NCBI RefSeq assembly: GCF_964355755.1
Contig: NC_092676.1
Coordinates: forward strand, 6,432,288 to 6,492,287
Source of the DNA: Antedon mediterranea
Taxonomy: Eukaryota > Echinodermata > Crinoidea > Comatulida > Antedonidae
Length of the DNA: 60,000 bases
Direction of reading: 5' to 3'
Part shown: piece after piece, positions 46,413-58,850 of the stretch
Position numbering within the stretch: the stretch's first letter is position 1
Layout of the letters: the number at the start of each line of letters is the position of its first letter
Position numbers and translations under genes: made by a program
Notes under the pieces: generated by a model
Told to the model about the DNA's origin: nothing
The model's database searches: none
Seen by the model: only the letters and a program-made list of their open reading frames with translations

Positions 46413-47550
46413 GTTCGGAATAGTATTATCTCATTCACATATATATAAAATAATGAATTAAATATGAATTTCAAAAATGCTATGATACACAGATAGTGTG
46501 TATATAACAACCTCATTATCTATTAAATAAATAAGTTAATAAAACTGTTAAAAAAACATTTCATTTGATACGATTAACAATTTGATTAGACATATTTTAA
46601 TGTATACCTTTTTTATGGTACTTGTTTTTCTTTCTATTCAGATAGCATTTATAATAATTCAACACAAGTAGGCTTCTTATGCAAGTGTTACGGAGTGTAA
46701 TGAAATTAAATGGTTTCAAATTGTAATCAATGTTTGTGGTCAAGCAAAATGAGGTCCATTACAAGAATTGAAGACAGTCATAGATATATTTATAAAAGAA
46801 ATAATTACGGACTTCAGAAAAGAACCCTTTGTGCATAATTATGTTGTTATTGATGATGCTACTACCCGTAGAAGTATATTGCAATAGACAACACATTATA
46901 ATTATTGGTGTATTATTTTAATACAAATTGTATAAGTAAGGTCACATGTAGTGCGGCAACTTAAACAATACCGCGTAAAAATACTTTGATTATACGTCCT
47001 ATCATTATTTTTAATAAATGTGTTTATAAATAAATAGTCTTATAATTATTATATTTTAGCAAAAACAAATCTTTCTTTTGTACATATAATTCACTATTTA
47101 ATAGTTTCTTCTTTTATTTCCTCTTTATTTCCTTTTTTGGCTGCTTGTGTATCCTGTTTTTGTATTTATTTATGTTTTAGCTATTTTTTGGTAGTCCAAT
47201 GGCTAGTTTTATGACAGATAGAAGTGTTCACGTAGAGTATTCAATGCCACGTCTTGATGGCGAATTTTGCATAAACCAAAAAATTATCCATGTGAAAAAA
47301 TCAATATAATTGTAGGCCTAATATAATTGTTTATCCATAGACGAATTAATTTGCAAAATATGTGTATGATATGAAAAAAATATACAATTTTTATTATGTA
47401 AACTATTAAATGAAATGAGTTTAATCTACACAGTTTGAATAATTATTAACACACATTGTTGAATTGACATTATAATGTTCAAACTTGAAATAGAAACAGG
47501 ATATTAGATAACCAAAATTACAAACCAATCGGAGAATCAAATGGAATATT
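46413..47550. other. Anonymous A+T-rich DNA
   Basis: No gene or repeat unit is identified. A 43-codon stop-to-stop frame at about 46753-46884 is the most protein-like piece, but it has no start and no recognisable family. Confidence 0.4.
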
Positions 47551-48305
47551 CTGATTTAAAACATATTAAAATGAAGTCACTCTGATATAACATATAATAT
47601 TTCTAGATGCGCGTTCTTAAATGGAATGAAAATCCGATTTTACTTGACCTGGCCAGATGACGTCACAAATCCAATAGGAAAATGTTTTCATGAATTCATA
47701 TCTACAATTTAACAGCTTCCATATTAAGTTTTATGGCTATCACTTTAAATTTGGAGAGAGTTATGAGAGATGGATGTATATTATAAAGATAAAATAAGTG
47801 ATCCAAGTTGTTCCAATTTTTAGACATGATGACTTTATAAAAAATAAAATATTTTTAAATCAGAAGACAGAAAATTGATCATAATATATACCGTAGTTGA
47901 GCTGAACTCTGTCTATATTTGTGCCATATCCACGTGCATGTACGTTAAAAATTATGCACATAAAAAAATTAGGCTATGTCATTATGACCTGAAGAATATA
48001 AATTCTGTCTATTTTGTGTCTTATAGTATCAGTATACCATATACTCTATACATTATTATACAGTCTAGCATAATTAAAATATTAGTCTCGACTTCAATTC
48101 TTCAATTTTTAATATGATGACCCATCAAAATGAAACAGGAAGATAGCAACTTCGGAAGACAATCAACTGATCACAAACATATTAACATGTTAAAGAATTT
48201 GAATACGTAAAATATAGATGCTCTTTTAAATGAGATGAAGTATGACGCAAAAGATGAAAATACGACTTTTTTTATTCAACTGACCATATGATGACGTCAC
48301 AACAC
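47550..48305 (+). repeat. Decayed array-unit fragments (module, 5' region, module)
   Basis: Module words (GATGCGCG, GGCCAGATGACGTCACAAATCC, GAATTCATATCTACAA) occur at about 47605-47880. A 5'-region fragment (CACGTGCATGTACGTTA, ATTATGACCTGAAGAATAT) lies at about 47930-48070. Another module 1 follows to TGATGACGTCACAACA at 48303. There are no CTAG hairpin and no tail. Divergence is much higher than in the main array, so this is an old copy. The 80-codon frame at 47875 is a shadow. Confidence 0.7.
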
Positions 48306-48344
48306 GCACGTACACTAAATTAAGTAATTATTGCTAGGTAAATA

Positions 48345-49222
48345 GGGTCAAAGAATATATATCACAAGAATGAGTATTCCGCGATTTTTGCATGAGAAAT
48401 TTGTAACACAGAGCTCCAGTGAATGAGGCCCGCCCTCATAAGGGTGGATGTATACATACTAAATAAAACTTGATTTAATAGATATTATACATGTCACATT
48501 AAATAGAATTATGATAATAGTTTTTGCAATTGTAAACTATTTTATAATACATATTTATTAACAAACTAGTGTACATTCACTTTTACAGACAATTATTTAC
48601 TAACATGCTAAGTTAGTTCACAAAAAAGGCCTAACACAGCAACACCAAAAATCAACGAATCGTTACTCAGCACGGCCTATTCATTACCATTGCCGTGTAC
48701 TACTCTACGCCCGGTAAATTAAGTATTGTTTTTATGATATAAATTAGTATAAAATACATGTTATTAATAGGACAAAATGATAAATGTCTTTAACATTTAT
48801 TTGTTTTACCAGAAACAAGTTAAATATAGGAATATTATTAAACTATCCTTCGTGAAAACGCGTAAACACCAACACGCCCGGTCACGCTATCGTAGCGCCC
48901 GGTTGATAAAGCAAACTGTTTATACGGCAGTTTTTACTAAATAAATTGCATAAAAATAACAATTAAATATCCAAATAGTATTTAACATGATGTTGGCATC
49001 ATGGATCTATTCTTTAATCCATGTTGGCATGTAGTTGTAGTAGTTTATCCTGAAAATGCTACCGGTGGTCTAGCCTTTGATTATTGAAACCGTCACAAAA
49101 AGTTGTATACATCCCAGATACATCCACACTTATGGCGGCGCCCTACCACATGGACAATATTACTGTTACAGGGAAAATCGCGGATTACTCATTCTTGTGA
49201 TATATATTCCTTGATAGGGTTT
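48345..49222. mobile_element. Element with ~115-bp imperfect terminal inverted repeats
   Basis: The left arm from about 48345 contains ATATATCACAAGAATGAGTA, CCGCGATTTT, TGTAACA and GTGGATGTAT. The same words occur in the same order on the minus strand from about 49222 down to 49110. Spacing between the arms is about 640 bp. The interior has no coding frame but contains CGCCCGGT three times (near 48709, 48877 and 48895). It looks like a foldback or MITE-like DNA element. It lies between array-derived fragments, so it may have inserted into them. Confidence 0.6.
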
Positions 49223-49604
49223 ATGTTTATGATGACAGGTAGTGTCAGGTTCGGCGAATGTAAAATTCCGTCGACTTCAAGTATAATGTAAATAGATAAA
49301 TGATGAAGGTACAAGTAGGTTAAATTCTCATGAGCCTTTTGTTCATATAAGGTAGAACTTATAATTACAAGATACAACACAATTAAGTAGAAATATATAT
49401 ATATATATATTCACGTCCCACTAGCTTGGAATCAAAACGAAGAGTGCCAGAGGCCTACTAGGTCCCTGGATAAGTTGTTTACCACAATTAAGCGAGTAGT
49501 TGAATTACACGCACAGTAAAATAGCCAATCAGAACCTAGTCTTATTTGGCCTGCTACATTATAGAAATAGGTAGGAAATAAATTATTTGCGCTATACCAT
49601 TACG
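49223..49604. other. Anonymous spacer with a (TA)n microsatellite
   Basis: An uninterrupted TA run lies at 49392-49410. Nothing else is recognised. Confidence 0.5.
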
Positions 49605-50990
49605 TCACGGTCAGTATAAACAGTTAAATATGTATACATAAATTATTATATACAGTGTAGAATAGGTAAAATTACGGGACCCGCCATTTATTCCAATTTT
49701 TAACATGGCGACGGTAACAAAATGAAACACTAAGTTAGCAATTTCGGAAGGAAATTATATCAGCAACAACATATTAACGTGTAGAAGAAATTTGAATACG
49801 TAAAATATAGATGCGCGCCCTTTTAAATGTGATGAACTTTGGCGTAAAATATGAAAATACGACTTTTTGTATTCAACTGGCCATATGATGACGTCAAAAC
49901 ATCTGATTGGCAAAATGTTTACATGATTTCGTATCTACAATCCAATAGCTTCCAGAAAACGTTTTAATTGTGATTATCACATTTTATTCTTACGAGCTAT
50001 AATATATTTAAATTTAATGTAAAGATGAAATTAATGCCACACGTAATATAAATTTTTAGTTATGATGACGTCATAAAAATTAAATTATTTTTAATTCATG
50101 CGAAAGATAGTTGATTGACCTAGACAATATCACAATCGGGGTGAAAATGGAAAACGGATAAGTGGAGATGCGCTCTATTAAATGTGATGAGCTATGACGA
50201 AAGATACAAAAATCCTATATTTTATATTTGCGTGGCTATACGATGACGTCACAATGTTCGGTTAGCCATATTAATACCTGATCCGATATCTACAACTCAT
50301 CAACTTCCAGAATATATCATCCACAAAAAGTTGACCGTGTAGTTTTGAAATTACGACTGTTTAAAAAAAGGTATACTTTTGACAAATTTTGACGAATTTT
50401 TGAACTTTTCCATCAAAAACACACGTAAATGATCCAATTCGACGTGCTCGTATGACGTAATTTTAAGTCAAAATTATTTAAAAGTTGGTAAAATTACTAG
50501 AAAAGGCTGGAAAAACCTAAATTACTCGAAAAAAATTGTTTTCAACGCTACGTGCGCACCACGCGCGTAAAAATATTCGCGCGCGTGGGAATTTTTTGCA
50601 TGCTCAAAATGACATGAAACGCGTAGAAAGTTGATTAGAAATTGATTTTTTGTATTTTAAAATTTTAAACGCGCGTGCGCGCGTAACTTCGTGTGAAACA
50701 TGCCATTTTTTTTCCACAGTCGGTTAGCGCAGAATATAAATTAAACTTTTGCTAAGTTTCAATTTAAATTGTTATATGGTTTTTGATTAATGTTAAATAC
50801 GCTAAATTCGTTAAAATGCGCGTAAGTCATGTTGCGCAATTCTGACGTCATTCAAAAATAAAAAAGCACAACTTCACGTGAATGCCCATATGTTGACAAA
50901 GTTATGAAATGTTAACTGTACACGTTTTTGAGATATGCTCTGCACAAAAATGACAGAAAGAAAGAAGAATACAGAAAAAAAAAAAAGATG
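49605..50990 (+). repeat. Family B/C-like array unit lacking its 5' terminus
   Basis: The sequence picks up just before ATACAGTGTAGAATAGG and runs through two modules, the CpG-rich tail and the CAGAAAGAAAGAAG end. The CTAG hairpin and most of the 5' region are missing. It is more diverged than units 11-18. Confidence 0.78.
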
Positions 50991-51197
50991 ATGAAACAGG
51001 ACAGTTACAAGGAGTTATCCGTGAAAGCGGATGAAACAGGACAGTTACAAGGAGTTATCCGTGAAAGCGGATAACTAAAAAAGATGATGTTGATCTCGTA
51101 CAATCACAAGAGGTTATCCTGCAACTTCGTTGCGGATAACCAAAAATATTGATCCCATACAATAACAAGGAGTTATCCGCCAAGTGCGGATAACTAA
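50990..51197 (+). repeat. Second stack of 3' hairpin cassettes
   Basis: It has a truncated cassette (about 51013-51032), then a 42-bp duplicate carrying a complete hairpin (51053-51076, stem AGTTATCCG), then the GGTTATCC/GCAAC hairpin (51112-51141), then the AGTTATCCGC hairpin (51171-51195). The last two cassettes are in the same order as in the stack at 29994-30075. Confidence 0.83.
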
Positions 51198-52728
51198 CTA
51201 GAATTTAATTCGTCACTTTGACGAATTATAGGTGATCATTTTTATCGCTTTACTGACATTAATATTTTTTAAACATGCACGTACGTTAACATACAATAGG
51301 AAAATGTTGATGTATACCATCCTGATATACGCTTATAGTGCTGAGTTGTGCCTATTATGTGTCATATACAATATGTACAGTATATACTGTATATCTATAT
51401 ACAGTGTAGCATAGGTGAAATTACGGGACCCACATCATGTTCAAATTTTTTGGTATGATGGAATTATCAAAATAAACTCAAAGATGACAATTTCGAAAGA
51501 TAATGAATTGAGCAAATAAAAATAAGGATTGGAAGATAATTTGACACGTAGAAGCGCAATGCGCGCTCTTTGAAATTTGTATAACTTTGACTAAAGAAAT
51601 TTAAAAACAACGTTTTAACTTCAACTGGCCATATGATAACATCACAACATCCGATAGGCTTAATTTTTATATTAATTCATATCTACATTACATCAGCTTT
51701 CATAATAAGTTATAATTTTCAAGGTCACCTTTAATTCTGAAGAGCTATAATATATTCAAATGTAAGGTGTAGCTGAAATTACACGACCTACGTTATTCAA
51801 GTTTTTACGCGTGATGATGTCATCAAAATAAAAATATTGACAACTCCTGAGAAAGATAATTAATTGAGCAAGCCCATCCTAAAATTTGTGCGCAAATCAG
51901 GCTCAAATAACGGAGATGGGCTCTGTTGAATGTGATAACCCACACAAAAACATAAAAATTACTAATTTTTAAATTCAAGTGGCCATTTGATGACGTCATA
52001 CCATTTTGTACGTCTAATGTGTATATACATTTATATCTACAACTTATTGGCTTCCATATTAAGTTAAAAAAATTAGGGGTCATCTTCCATTCTGAAGAGT
52101 TATATTCATTTTAAAAAGGCCTTAATTTTTACCATTTTTAGCACTTTTGTACAATTAATGTGCGCATTTTGTCATTTTTAACGTGCTCGTATAGCACTAT
52201 TTTAAATCGAAATGGACTCACAATTTACGCTTTCTAAATACGCACGTGCAAAAACGTGTTTTTGCGCAGTAATTTTTTAAAACACGCAAATGGCCTATTT
52301 TATGCTCTAAATTGATCAAAACTTAATTTTGAGCTTTTTAAAATTTTAACGCGCGATTTCACGTGCATGACCTTGAAACACGTAAGTTTTTATTTTTTAA
52401 TATTTTTACCCTTCACCTGAAGTTTACGTATAGTGAATTTTATTGATATGTGATAAAGAGTTATGGAGATATGATTTATAGTGTGATTTCACAAAATCGC
52501 GTATACGTGACGTCACGGTTGAGTGATAACGCTGAAAAGCTTATTATGGCTAAGTTAAAGTATTTGAAAGACACTGTGAATTTTTTGTGATCATTGCCAT
52601 TCAACTTTTTGAGATAATTGTTACACAAAAAGTGTACAGAAAGAATAAAAAAAAAAAAAAAAATAATAATAATAAAGATTTCATACAATAACAATAGGTG
52701 ATCATTTTATTCTAAATGATCACCTAAT
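51198..52728 (+). repeat. Solo family-A unit with 3' hairpin
   Basis: The unit is complete: CTAG, 5' hairpin, TAGGTGATCATTT motif, two modules, tail and 3' hairpin at 52695-52726. A deletion near 52220 removes part of the region before the CpG-rich block. The left side abuts the cassette stack and the right side abuts a LINE 3' end. Confidence 0.85.
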
Positions 52729-53057
52729 AAATGTTTTATTTCAATAGCTGGACCTGAACTATGGAACGATCTCCCTGTTGTTAAAATAAAACTTTCTGTA
52801 TCTTTAATTACTTTAAAAAAATCTGTAAAACGTTACCTATTAGCCATTTAGAAAACTTACTTTTGTTATTCTCAGTATATTATCTCTTTCCTTTTTTGAC
52901 TTATTTTATTGTTATTGTTTTATACAGTATTTCTTTTTATGTATTTTGCATATTTGTATTGTTGTAGGGGCCCTCATGAGACAAGCTATTGCTTCTAGTG
53001 TGGGCCCCAGTTATTGTCAAATAACTGAATAAACCTGTATGAATGAATGAATGAATG
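52729..53057 (+). mobile_element. 3' end of an L2/CR1-like non-LTR retrotransposon
   Basis: The frame 52735-52851 reads SIAGPELWNDLPVVK, the conserved tail of the reverse transcriptase ORF of L2/CR1/Jockey-type LINEs (usually S-x-A-G/A-P-x-L-W-N-x-L-P), and ends at TAG (52849-52851). A 3' UTR follows with a GGGGCCC/GGGCCCC inverted pair (52967-52973, 53002-53008), AATAAA at 53028-53033 and a (GAAT)n tail to 53057. The rest of the LINE is absent; truncation coincides with the end of the family-A unit. Confidence 0.8.
52735..52851 (+). pseudogene. LINE ORF2 C-terminal remnant (38 codons)
   Basis: This is the C-terminal piece of a reverse-transcriptase ORF, identified by AGPELWNDLP followed by a Lys/Leu-rich stretch ending KRYLLAI and a stop. 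The piece has no frameshift, which suggests a fairly young insertion cut by 5' truncation or by the neighbouring unit. Confidence 0.78.
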
Positions 53058-54418
53058 TAGATTTGAAACGTCGCACACGTACGTATTCATGAATGGTTTA
53101 ACTAACGTAAATAATTCGGCCTATATACAAGTACTATTTAATCATTGACAAGAATCGTACCATTTAAACGAGACTGTAGGCCTGTATATGACAAATGTAT
53201 TAAAACATTCTCGGAAATCATACATGTTTGTTTAATGAAGTAGAAGCATATCCGTACTCCTATACTATAAATACATGATACTTGAGGATGTATACATTAT
53301 AGAATCTCATTGGAAAGAACTATTTAAACATAATGCAATTCTGTTATCTGTTACCCATTTTATAGAAAAGAAATCGATCGTTCTTCTGTATCCTTCGCCA
53401 TGTCACTGGTACTGTATTTTCTCTAGTGATCTATCCCACAGCTGACCCCCCGCCCCTACCACCCACTCCCCTCCTAACGTTATATAAAAAACACGTGTCG
53501 TACCCCACTATTGCTTAGGCCTAAAAACAGACTCTTCGAACATCATCATGTTAATGTATTGATTCTTCTCCGGGATCACCACGGGGATATCACCACCAAC
53601 TGTCAATGGAATAGCATACTCCATGCCTAACAAACCCACCCCGAATACCAGTATCTATATTTTGATTAAAACATGCTAACTAAATTGATACAATTGCAAT
53701 GCATGTAAGAGGATGCCGCCAAAATATGTGCAGTATTTATTCATGATGATACAAATAATTACAAATACAGACGTTCATGTTAATTTCGTCTGTCATTGAT
53801 GATGCGACATTAGAATGTCAACTGCACCTATAAAGTATAACACAAATATCGTATAACCATTCAAAGCACATGAATTCAGATCAGTGCAGTTGTTATTTTT
53901 AAAGCTTGGGGTCTTGCGAATTGTTCCTATTTTTTCAAATAGGATATATAAAGATCCGTATACTCTTGCTCAGCGTAGACATGCCCTTATTATTGTGTAT
54001 AGGCCTCCTTACAGTGTATTTACATGCACACTTTCTCTTCTTAAACATGTCGTTTATAGGTGGGTTGTTATCAACTGCATTTAAAAATATCGCAAACTTT
54101 AACAGTTTCTGATTGCAACTGTTAAAGTTAGGTTTTATGCGGTTTTTTTCTCAACATTTCGTTGTTCACATTTTAAAATTCATTTTTGTTGGCATTTCTT
54201 TCAATATGGATTGGTACTTAAATCCGTATTCTCTAGCTCAGCAGAAATAGGCCCTTATTGTATACATCACAGTCAGTATTATTTACCTGCTGCAAACTTT
54301 CAATTTGTTAACATTTCTCTTGTAGGTGGATTGTATTGATTTTTACGTAATGTTTGCGTTATAAACGTTGCCACTTTTTGTTGAAACAAATATATTTTCC
54401 AGAACATTCCTCTTTATT
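53058..54418. other. Anonymous DNA, no gene seen
   Basis: Two overlapping 66-68-codon frames near 53884-54112 have no recognisable features. A C-rich patch (CCCCCCGCCCC) lies near 53446-53456. Confidence 0.4.
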
Positions 54419-54420
54419 TA

Positions 54421-54836
54421 AAGATGTATTGTCCCTTTGTCAAATTCCAAAAAAAAAAAAAAGATTTCGAAAAAAAGTGGGTCATTTTGAAGTTTTGAAT
54501 CTATCAAAACATATCTCATAATGAAACGCGCTTATTTGGCTTCCTCGCGATCTGTGTGAAAACACCTTCTCAACCGTGACGAGTTGTAAACAATCCTAAT
54601 TAGCATCATGCATAATGTATACTCATGGTTTGAAATCTTTGTTTACTTGCGTTCGGGACGATTATCCAGACGAAATGTAATCAAATTAATTTAGCTGTTA
54701 ATTACGTAAATTTGTTGTTTTTGGCTCGAATTTTCGACTTAAGGTGATAACTTTAATATTACTTTGATATGGAAAATTTAATTTTAGAATATTTTGACCT
54801 TCATTTTTTTTTGTGTTTCAAGGGACAATACATCTT
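54421..54836. mobile_element. MITE with 18-bp TIRs and TA target duplication
   Basis: The left end AAGATGTATTGTCCCTT (54421-) is exactly repeated in reverse complement at the right end (to 54836). A TA dinucleotide flanks both sides (54419-54420 and 54837-54838), as expected for Tc1/mariner-type insertion. The 416-bp interior has no coding frame, so it is non-autonomous. Confidence 0.8.
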
Positions 54837-54838
54837 TA

Positions 54839-55500
54839 TGCTTTAATGTATACCTTAGCGAAAATGATATCAAACATAATTATTAACCCTACTACCTCGC
54901 TAATAAAATAAACCAAAAATAAGTCGACCTTGTTTGCTAATGGAAAATATTTTACGCCGAAGGTTAATATTAAATTGTAACAAACAACAAACGAATCGTT
55001 GTGAATATTTCAGTCAAGAACCACTAGACTGGCATTCCCTTGTTGAATTTATAATTCTTTTAACAATCTAACAGATGGTAACATATGAGAAATCAATTAC
55101 TTTGTTTTTTATCCTACAAGGTAGAACAACGAAAAGAATTTTATTGGAATTGTTGAAAAGTTTAAATAAAACATCATTTCTTAAGAAATGTATGTAAAGA
55201 CACCTTGGTCAGTAAATCTGCATAAACCACCTAGGGGTTGATATTCAACCTAGGAAACTAATATTTTGCTAGTGGTTTGTCATTGTTAGTTAAACATTTC
55301 AAAACGAGCTATAATGTTTGCTGACAAACATTGCTTTTTACCCATTATCCGGAAGTGATCTTTCTGATTAATCAAATGAAAATATGCCGTATTCATTTGA
55401 GGCACAAAATGATGATTTTGAGGTATATACACTATTTCCCCAAACCCGAATAATTGGTTTTTGTAAAAAATTCATGCGCTGCTGATGATAATTTTAAATT
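54839..55500. other. Anonymous A+T-rich DNA
   Basis: Nothing recognisable was found. Confidence 0.4.
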
Positions 55501-55517
55501 ATTATCATTTTAAAATG

Positions 55518-55751
55518 CTAATCGTCGTTAGACATTGCGCGTCTCACTTCTGTTCTCCACTCAGTAAGTTTTTTAGCAAACTTGTGTATATAATAGGTCT
55601 TCATGTGAAAAGTTCTGTTTTCCCTTTTATGTTTGCCATCCATATTGTTTTTGGTTGTCCTTTTGGTCTTTCTCTGAGACCATACCATGTCAGCCTTTTT
55701 CCTTACATTCTTACTCCAGTCTTTCCAATATTTTTTGAAAATTGTCATCAT
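55518..55751 (-). pseudogene. Possible fossil coding fragment, Lys/Arg/Trp-rich, 77 codons
   Basis: The minus-strand frame starts at an ATG and has a protein-like composition (many Lys and Arg, four Trp, few Ile/Tyr runs), including LTEWRTEVRRAM near its end. I do not recognise a family. The basic, Trp-containing pattern is somewhat like tails of transposon ORFs, but this is weak. It could also be chance. Confidence 0.2.
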
Positions 55752-55894
55752 TCCGTTGCGAACTATAATAATGTTATAATCAGTATCATATAATTATGAT
55801 TCTGATCTTTTGTTTTGATTTTAAATAATCTTTTTTAAATATAGAAACGACCCATTTGGCCTCTTATGGCCTATTATGCATTGCCAATTTCTGT

Positions 55895-56085
55895 TTTTCA
55901 TGTGATGTGCCCAAATATGGTAGTGATATGCCCAAATATGGTAGTGATATGCCCAAATATGGTAGTGATATGCCCAAATATGGTAGTGATGTGCCCAAAT
56001 ATGGTAGTGATATGCCCAAATATGGTAGTGATATGACATCATCATATCCATTTGAGCACGTCACATTTTTTTTTCACATAAAATT
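55895..56085 (-). mobile_element. Diverged MITE copy with internally expanded minisatellite
   Basis: In reverse complement, the MITE at 58851-58992 reads CCCAAATATGGCAGTGATAT then GACATCATCATGTCCAT, and later CACATCACATTTTTGTTGTC. This region has the same order: CCCAAATATGGTAGTGATAT repeated, GACATCATCATATCCAT, then CACGTCACATTTTTTTTTC. The TIRs are not evident. Confidence 0.6.
55908..56033 (+). repeat. Minisatellite, six 21-bp copies
   Basis: There are exactly six head-to-tail copies of TGCCCAAATATGGTAGTGAT(A/G). A period of 21 bp keeps all frames open, giving spurious ORFs on both strands. Confidence 0.93.
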
Positions 56086-57385
56086 CATTGCCATTCTAGT
56101 TGATTTTCCACATGAATATATTACTATTACTACGCCTTGAAATAACTTGGCAATTTTCCTACGTTTCCTCTCTGTAATATTTACCTTCGAAAAAGGAAAT
56201 TCCATCCGAGTGTGGTGATGTAGCCTCAAACCAAATCGGTAGCCTAGCGTTTGGCACGAACAAAATGGAAATTAATAGTCAGTTGGTGCAAACGCATGTG
56301 AACAAATATCGTGATATTTAGGCCAATTTTTACCAAGTTCAAGAATTCTGAACATTTAGGATTTTACAAAGCGAGAAATTCCAAGTTTTTCCGCTTCCCG
56401 CGTTGCTTATAATATTATAAATAGGCCTTCTATTTGTTAACGATTTAATTTGCCATTCAATTCTATAGTAATTTTGTAGACAGGCCAGATAATGGTATAG
56501 AATTCCTGAAGAGCTCAAATTATTGAATAAAAATTGTCATATTCGTGTTCAATTTTCCATCTAAAGTATTTCAAAGTTAGGTGAAAAGAAACTGAATAAT
56601 GCTTAGACCATTGGTCATGGTAGATAATGGGTATATACAACCATGGAATAAATTAAAATCAAGGAATAATTATTTTTATTTTGACTTAACGTTAAATATT
56701 TCTACAAAAATATGATTCAACAGTATTCAGTAAGGTAATTCCAATTTTTAGAAAAATGTTTTGACTGTTCAAACAGGGAAGAGTACATCCCTGGTTCAAC
56801 TGCTTGAGGGTGATTCATCCTATATCAAGATTAACAATAAAGTTCGAAATATAGAATCATAATTACTTGTCTCACTTTTTTTCAGAAAGTGTTTTACATT
56901 TTCCAACTCCGTGAACCATCTTATTCCCTTCAAACGTTATATGGCCTACTAATATACTATAACTGACATTTATACATTTTAACTGAACATTTTGTAGCCA
57001 ACACATGTTATATATTTTCTAATATTAGGATTATATATAACAGTTAATTAGCATTACGAATACTAAGTGACAGTGTTGACAGGATAGTAACCAGTCCCCT
57101 GGACTGCGTCAATTCATTCGCCCCGGGATCGGAGTCTGTTCAGGTGACCGCTTGTTTTCTCGAGCAAATCTCATACTGGGCTGTATTTAGGTTTATTTAT
57201 CTACTGCATTTTAATGTTGCAAGTCATAAGAAAGGAATTTAATTTTCAAACGTGATAATAAAGTTATTATTAAAACTGCAACGGCATATTATTGCAACTA
57301 ATTATGGTGTTAATTACAATTAACATTTAGGCACTAACTCGGTTCAGTTCATGCTTTCCAAAAGTACAGCGTTTGTAAAGCGTCG
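56086..57385. other. Anonymous DNA, no gene seen
   Basis: A short perfect palindrome, CAGTCC-CCT-GGACTG, lies near 57092-57106, next to the GC-richer GCCCCGGGATCGG. Nothing else was found. Confidence 0.4.
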
Positions 57386-57493
57386 TGGTTCCCACTAGAT
57401 ACGCAACGTATAATAATAATAATCCATCACTTGTGATTGATCAAATCACTTGCATTGCGTTACAACCTTGCGTTGCGTCGCTAGTGGGAACCA
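57386..57493. mobile_element. Short MITE with ~23-bp TIRs
   Basis: TGGTTCCCACTAG, two variable bases, then ACGCAACG (57386-57408) is matched by the inverted complement at 57471-57493, with a mismatch at the centre of the arm. The element is about 108 bp with a TAATAATAATAAT-containing core. The 67-codon frame crossing it is a shadow. Target duplications are unclear. Confidence 0.75.
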
Positions 57494-58850
57494 AGCTTAA
57501 AAGACGGAAGAGAACCACGCATGGAAATGTCTCCATACTTTACACGCAGCATGAAGGGAAACGTTCATCCACTTCCTCTAGAGACTGACCAACTTTTGTT
57601 TCAAGTGTGTGGAGTGATTCATAAATAAGAGATGATCATGTTCCCATTGTTCGTTTAATAAACTGAAAAGTGTCCCATTATTATATAGGATTCCCCTTGA
57701 AGGATTGTACCCTGAATAGAGGGGTTTTACCAGGTTTTGCATAAATAACCAAACCAAAAGCTATAACCAAAATAGTGTTTTAGTTAAAATTTAACTCTGA
57801 AAACAAGGACTTCCGTTGGAGGCACGTTGAGTGTGTATAATTGTAAATACCAAATATGTCTGTCAATTATTAATTATTGAACATTTGACTTATATCACTT
57901 TGAGATATATCTCGTTCTGGTAATCAAAATATCTGCGATGAATGCCTGGCTACAGTTAAAACATTTTCTTGTTATGGGTATAAAGATTACAGTGGTACTG
58001 GTGAGCGTGTGCCATGAGTAGACGGGTGAGCTGTCTCGAAGTTAAATCTTCAACAATTTAACCAACATTTTAAAACAAAATAACTTCAGTCTTGTCAACT
58101 ATGATTAAAAGAGAAATGTAAAGAAAAAGTATCAGCAACACTACAGTACCAATAAAAACAAAGATCGAAAGGGATTTACATTATATTAATGTTTTAATAT
58201 TAATAATATCCATATTTTATATATTTTTTTTTTGATTCAACCTCAAATCAAGGCCAATAAATATTATTTCATGTGTGTATGCCAATATTGCCATTTCAAT
58301 TATGACTTCACCCATGTGGCACGGTAGCCATTCATCTGCTACACGGTGTATTCATAACGAAATGTGGTTTGTATTTGTTCCTCGTCCACATTGAATAGAG
58401 TAATTTGTCAAATATTTTATTGCCTTTTAATTACAAGTCCTCGTGAGTGGTAGAATAATTAAAAAATAATAATAACATATGTAATTGAAATGTAGAATGT
58501 CAACATCTCGGCAAGGCATCTTTCAAAGACTCAACATGTAGTTTATTTTTACAATTGATTCCACATTTAAAAGTTGATCAACAATAATGTGAAGAGGGTT
58601 AGGCCACACAGTACACGTCACTTTGCTGTGAATGTATAATTGTTTTGAGTAGATCTAAGAACGTTGTAATCTTGTTGGGTTGAACGTCTTTTGGTACAGT
58701 GCATTTGGCTCAAATCAGCTGCGAATTAGGCCTATACAAAATAAATGTTTTTTTAGTAACTTAGAGACAATAGTTTAAAGCATTGTATTATAGTTATTGT
58801 TTTGCCTCGTGGCATTAACACTAACAATGCTTTTTGATGCAAGCAAACTT
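57494..58850. other. Anonymous A+T-rich DNA
   Basis: No gene or clear repeat was recognised. Confidence 0.4.

Noticed and set aside
46753-46884. Stop-to-stop frame reading ...IDIFIKEIITDFRKEPF... after the Helentron
   Set aside because: It has no start codon, no splice context I trust and no family match. An open run of this length is not rare, although a fossil fragment cannot be excluded.
55821-56140. ORFs reading PKYGSDM or HIWAYHY repeats
   Set aside because: They are products of the 21-bp minisatellite, open in all frames because the period is a multiple of three.
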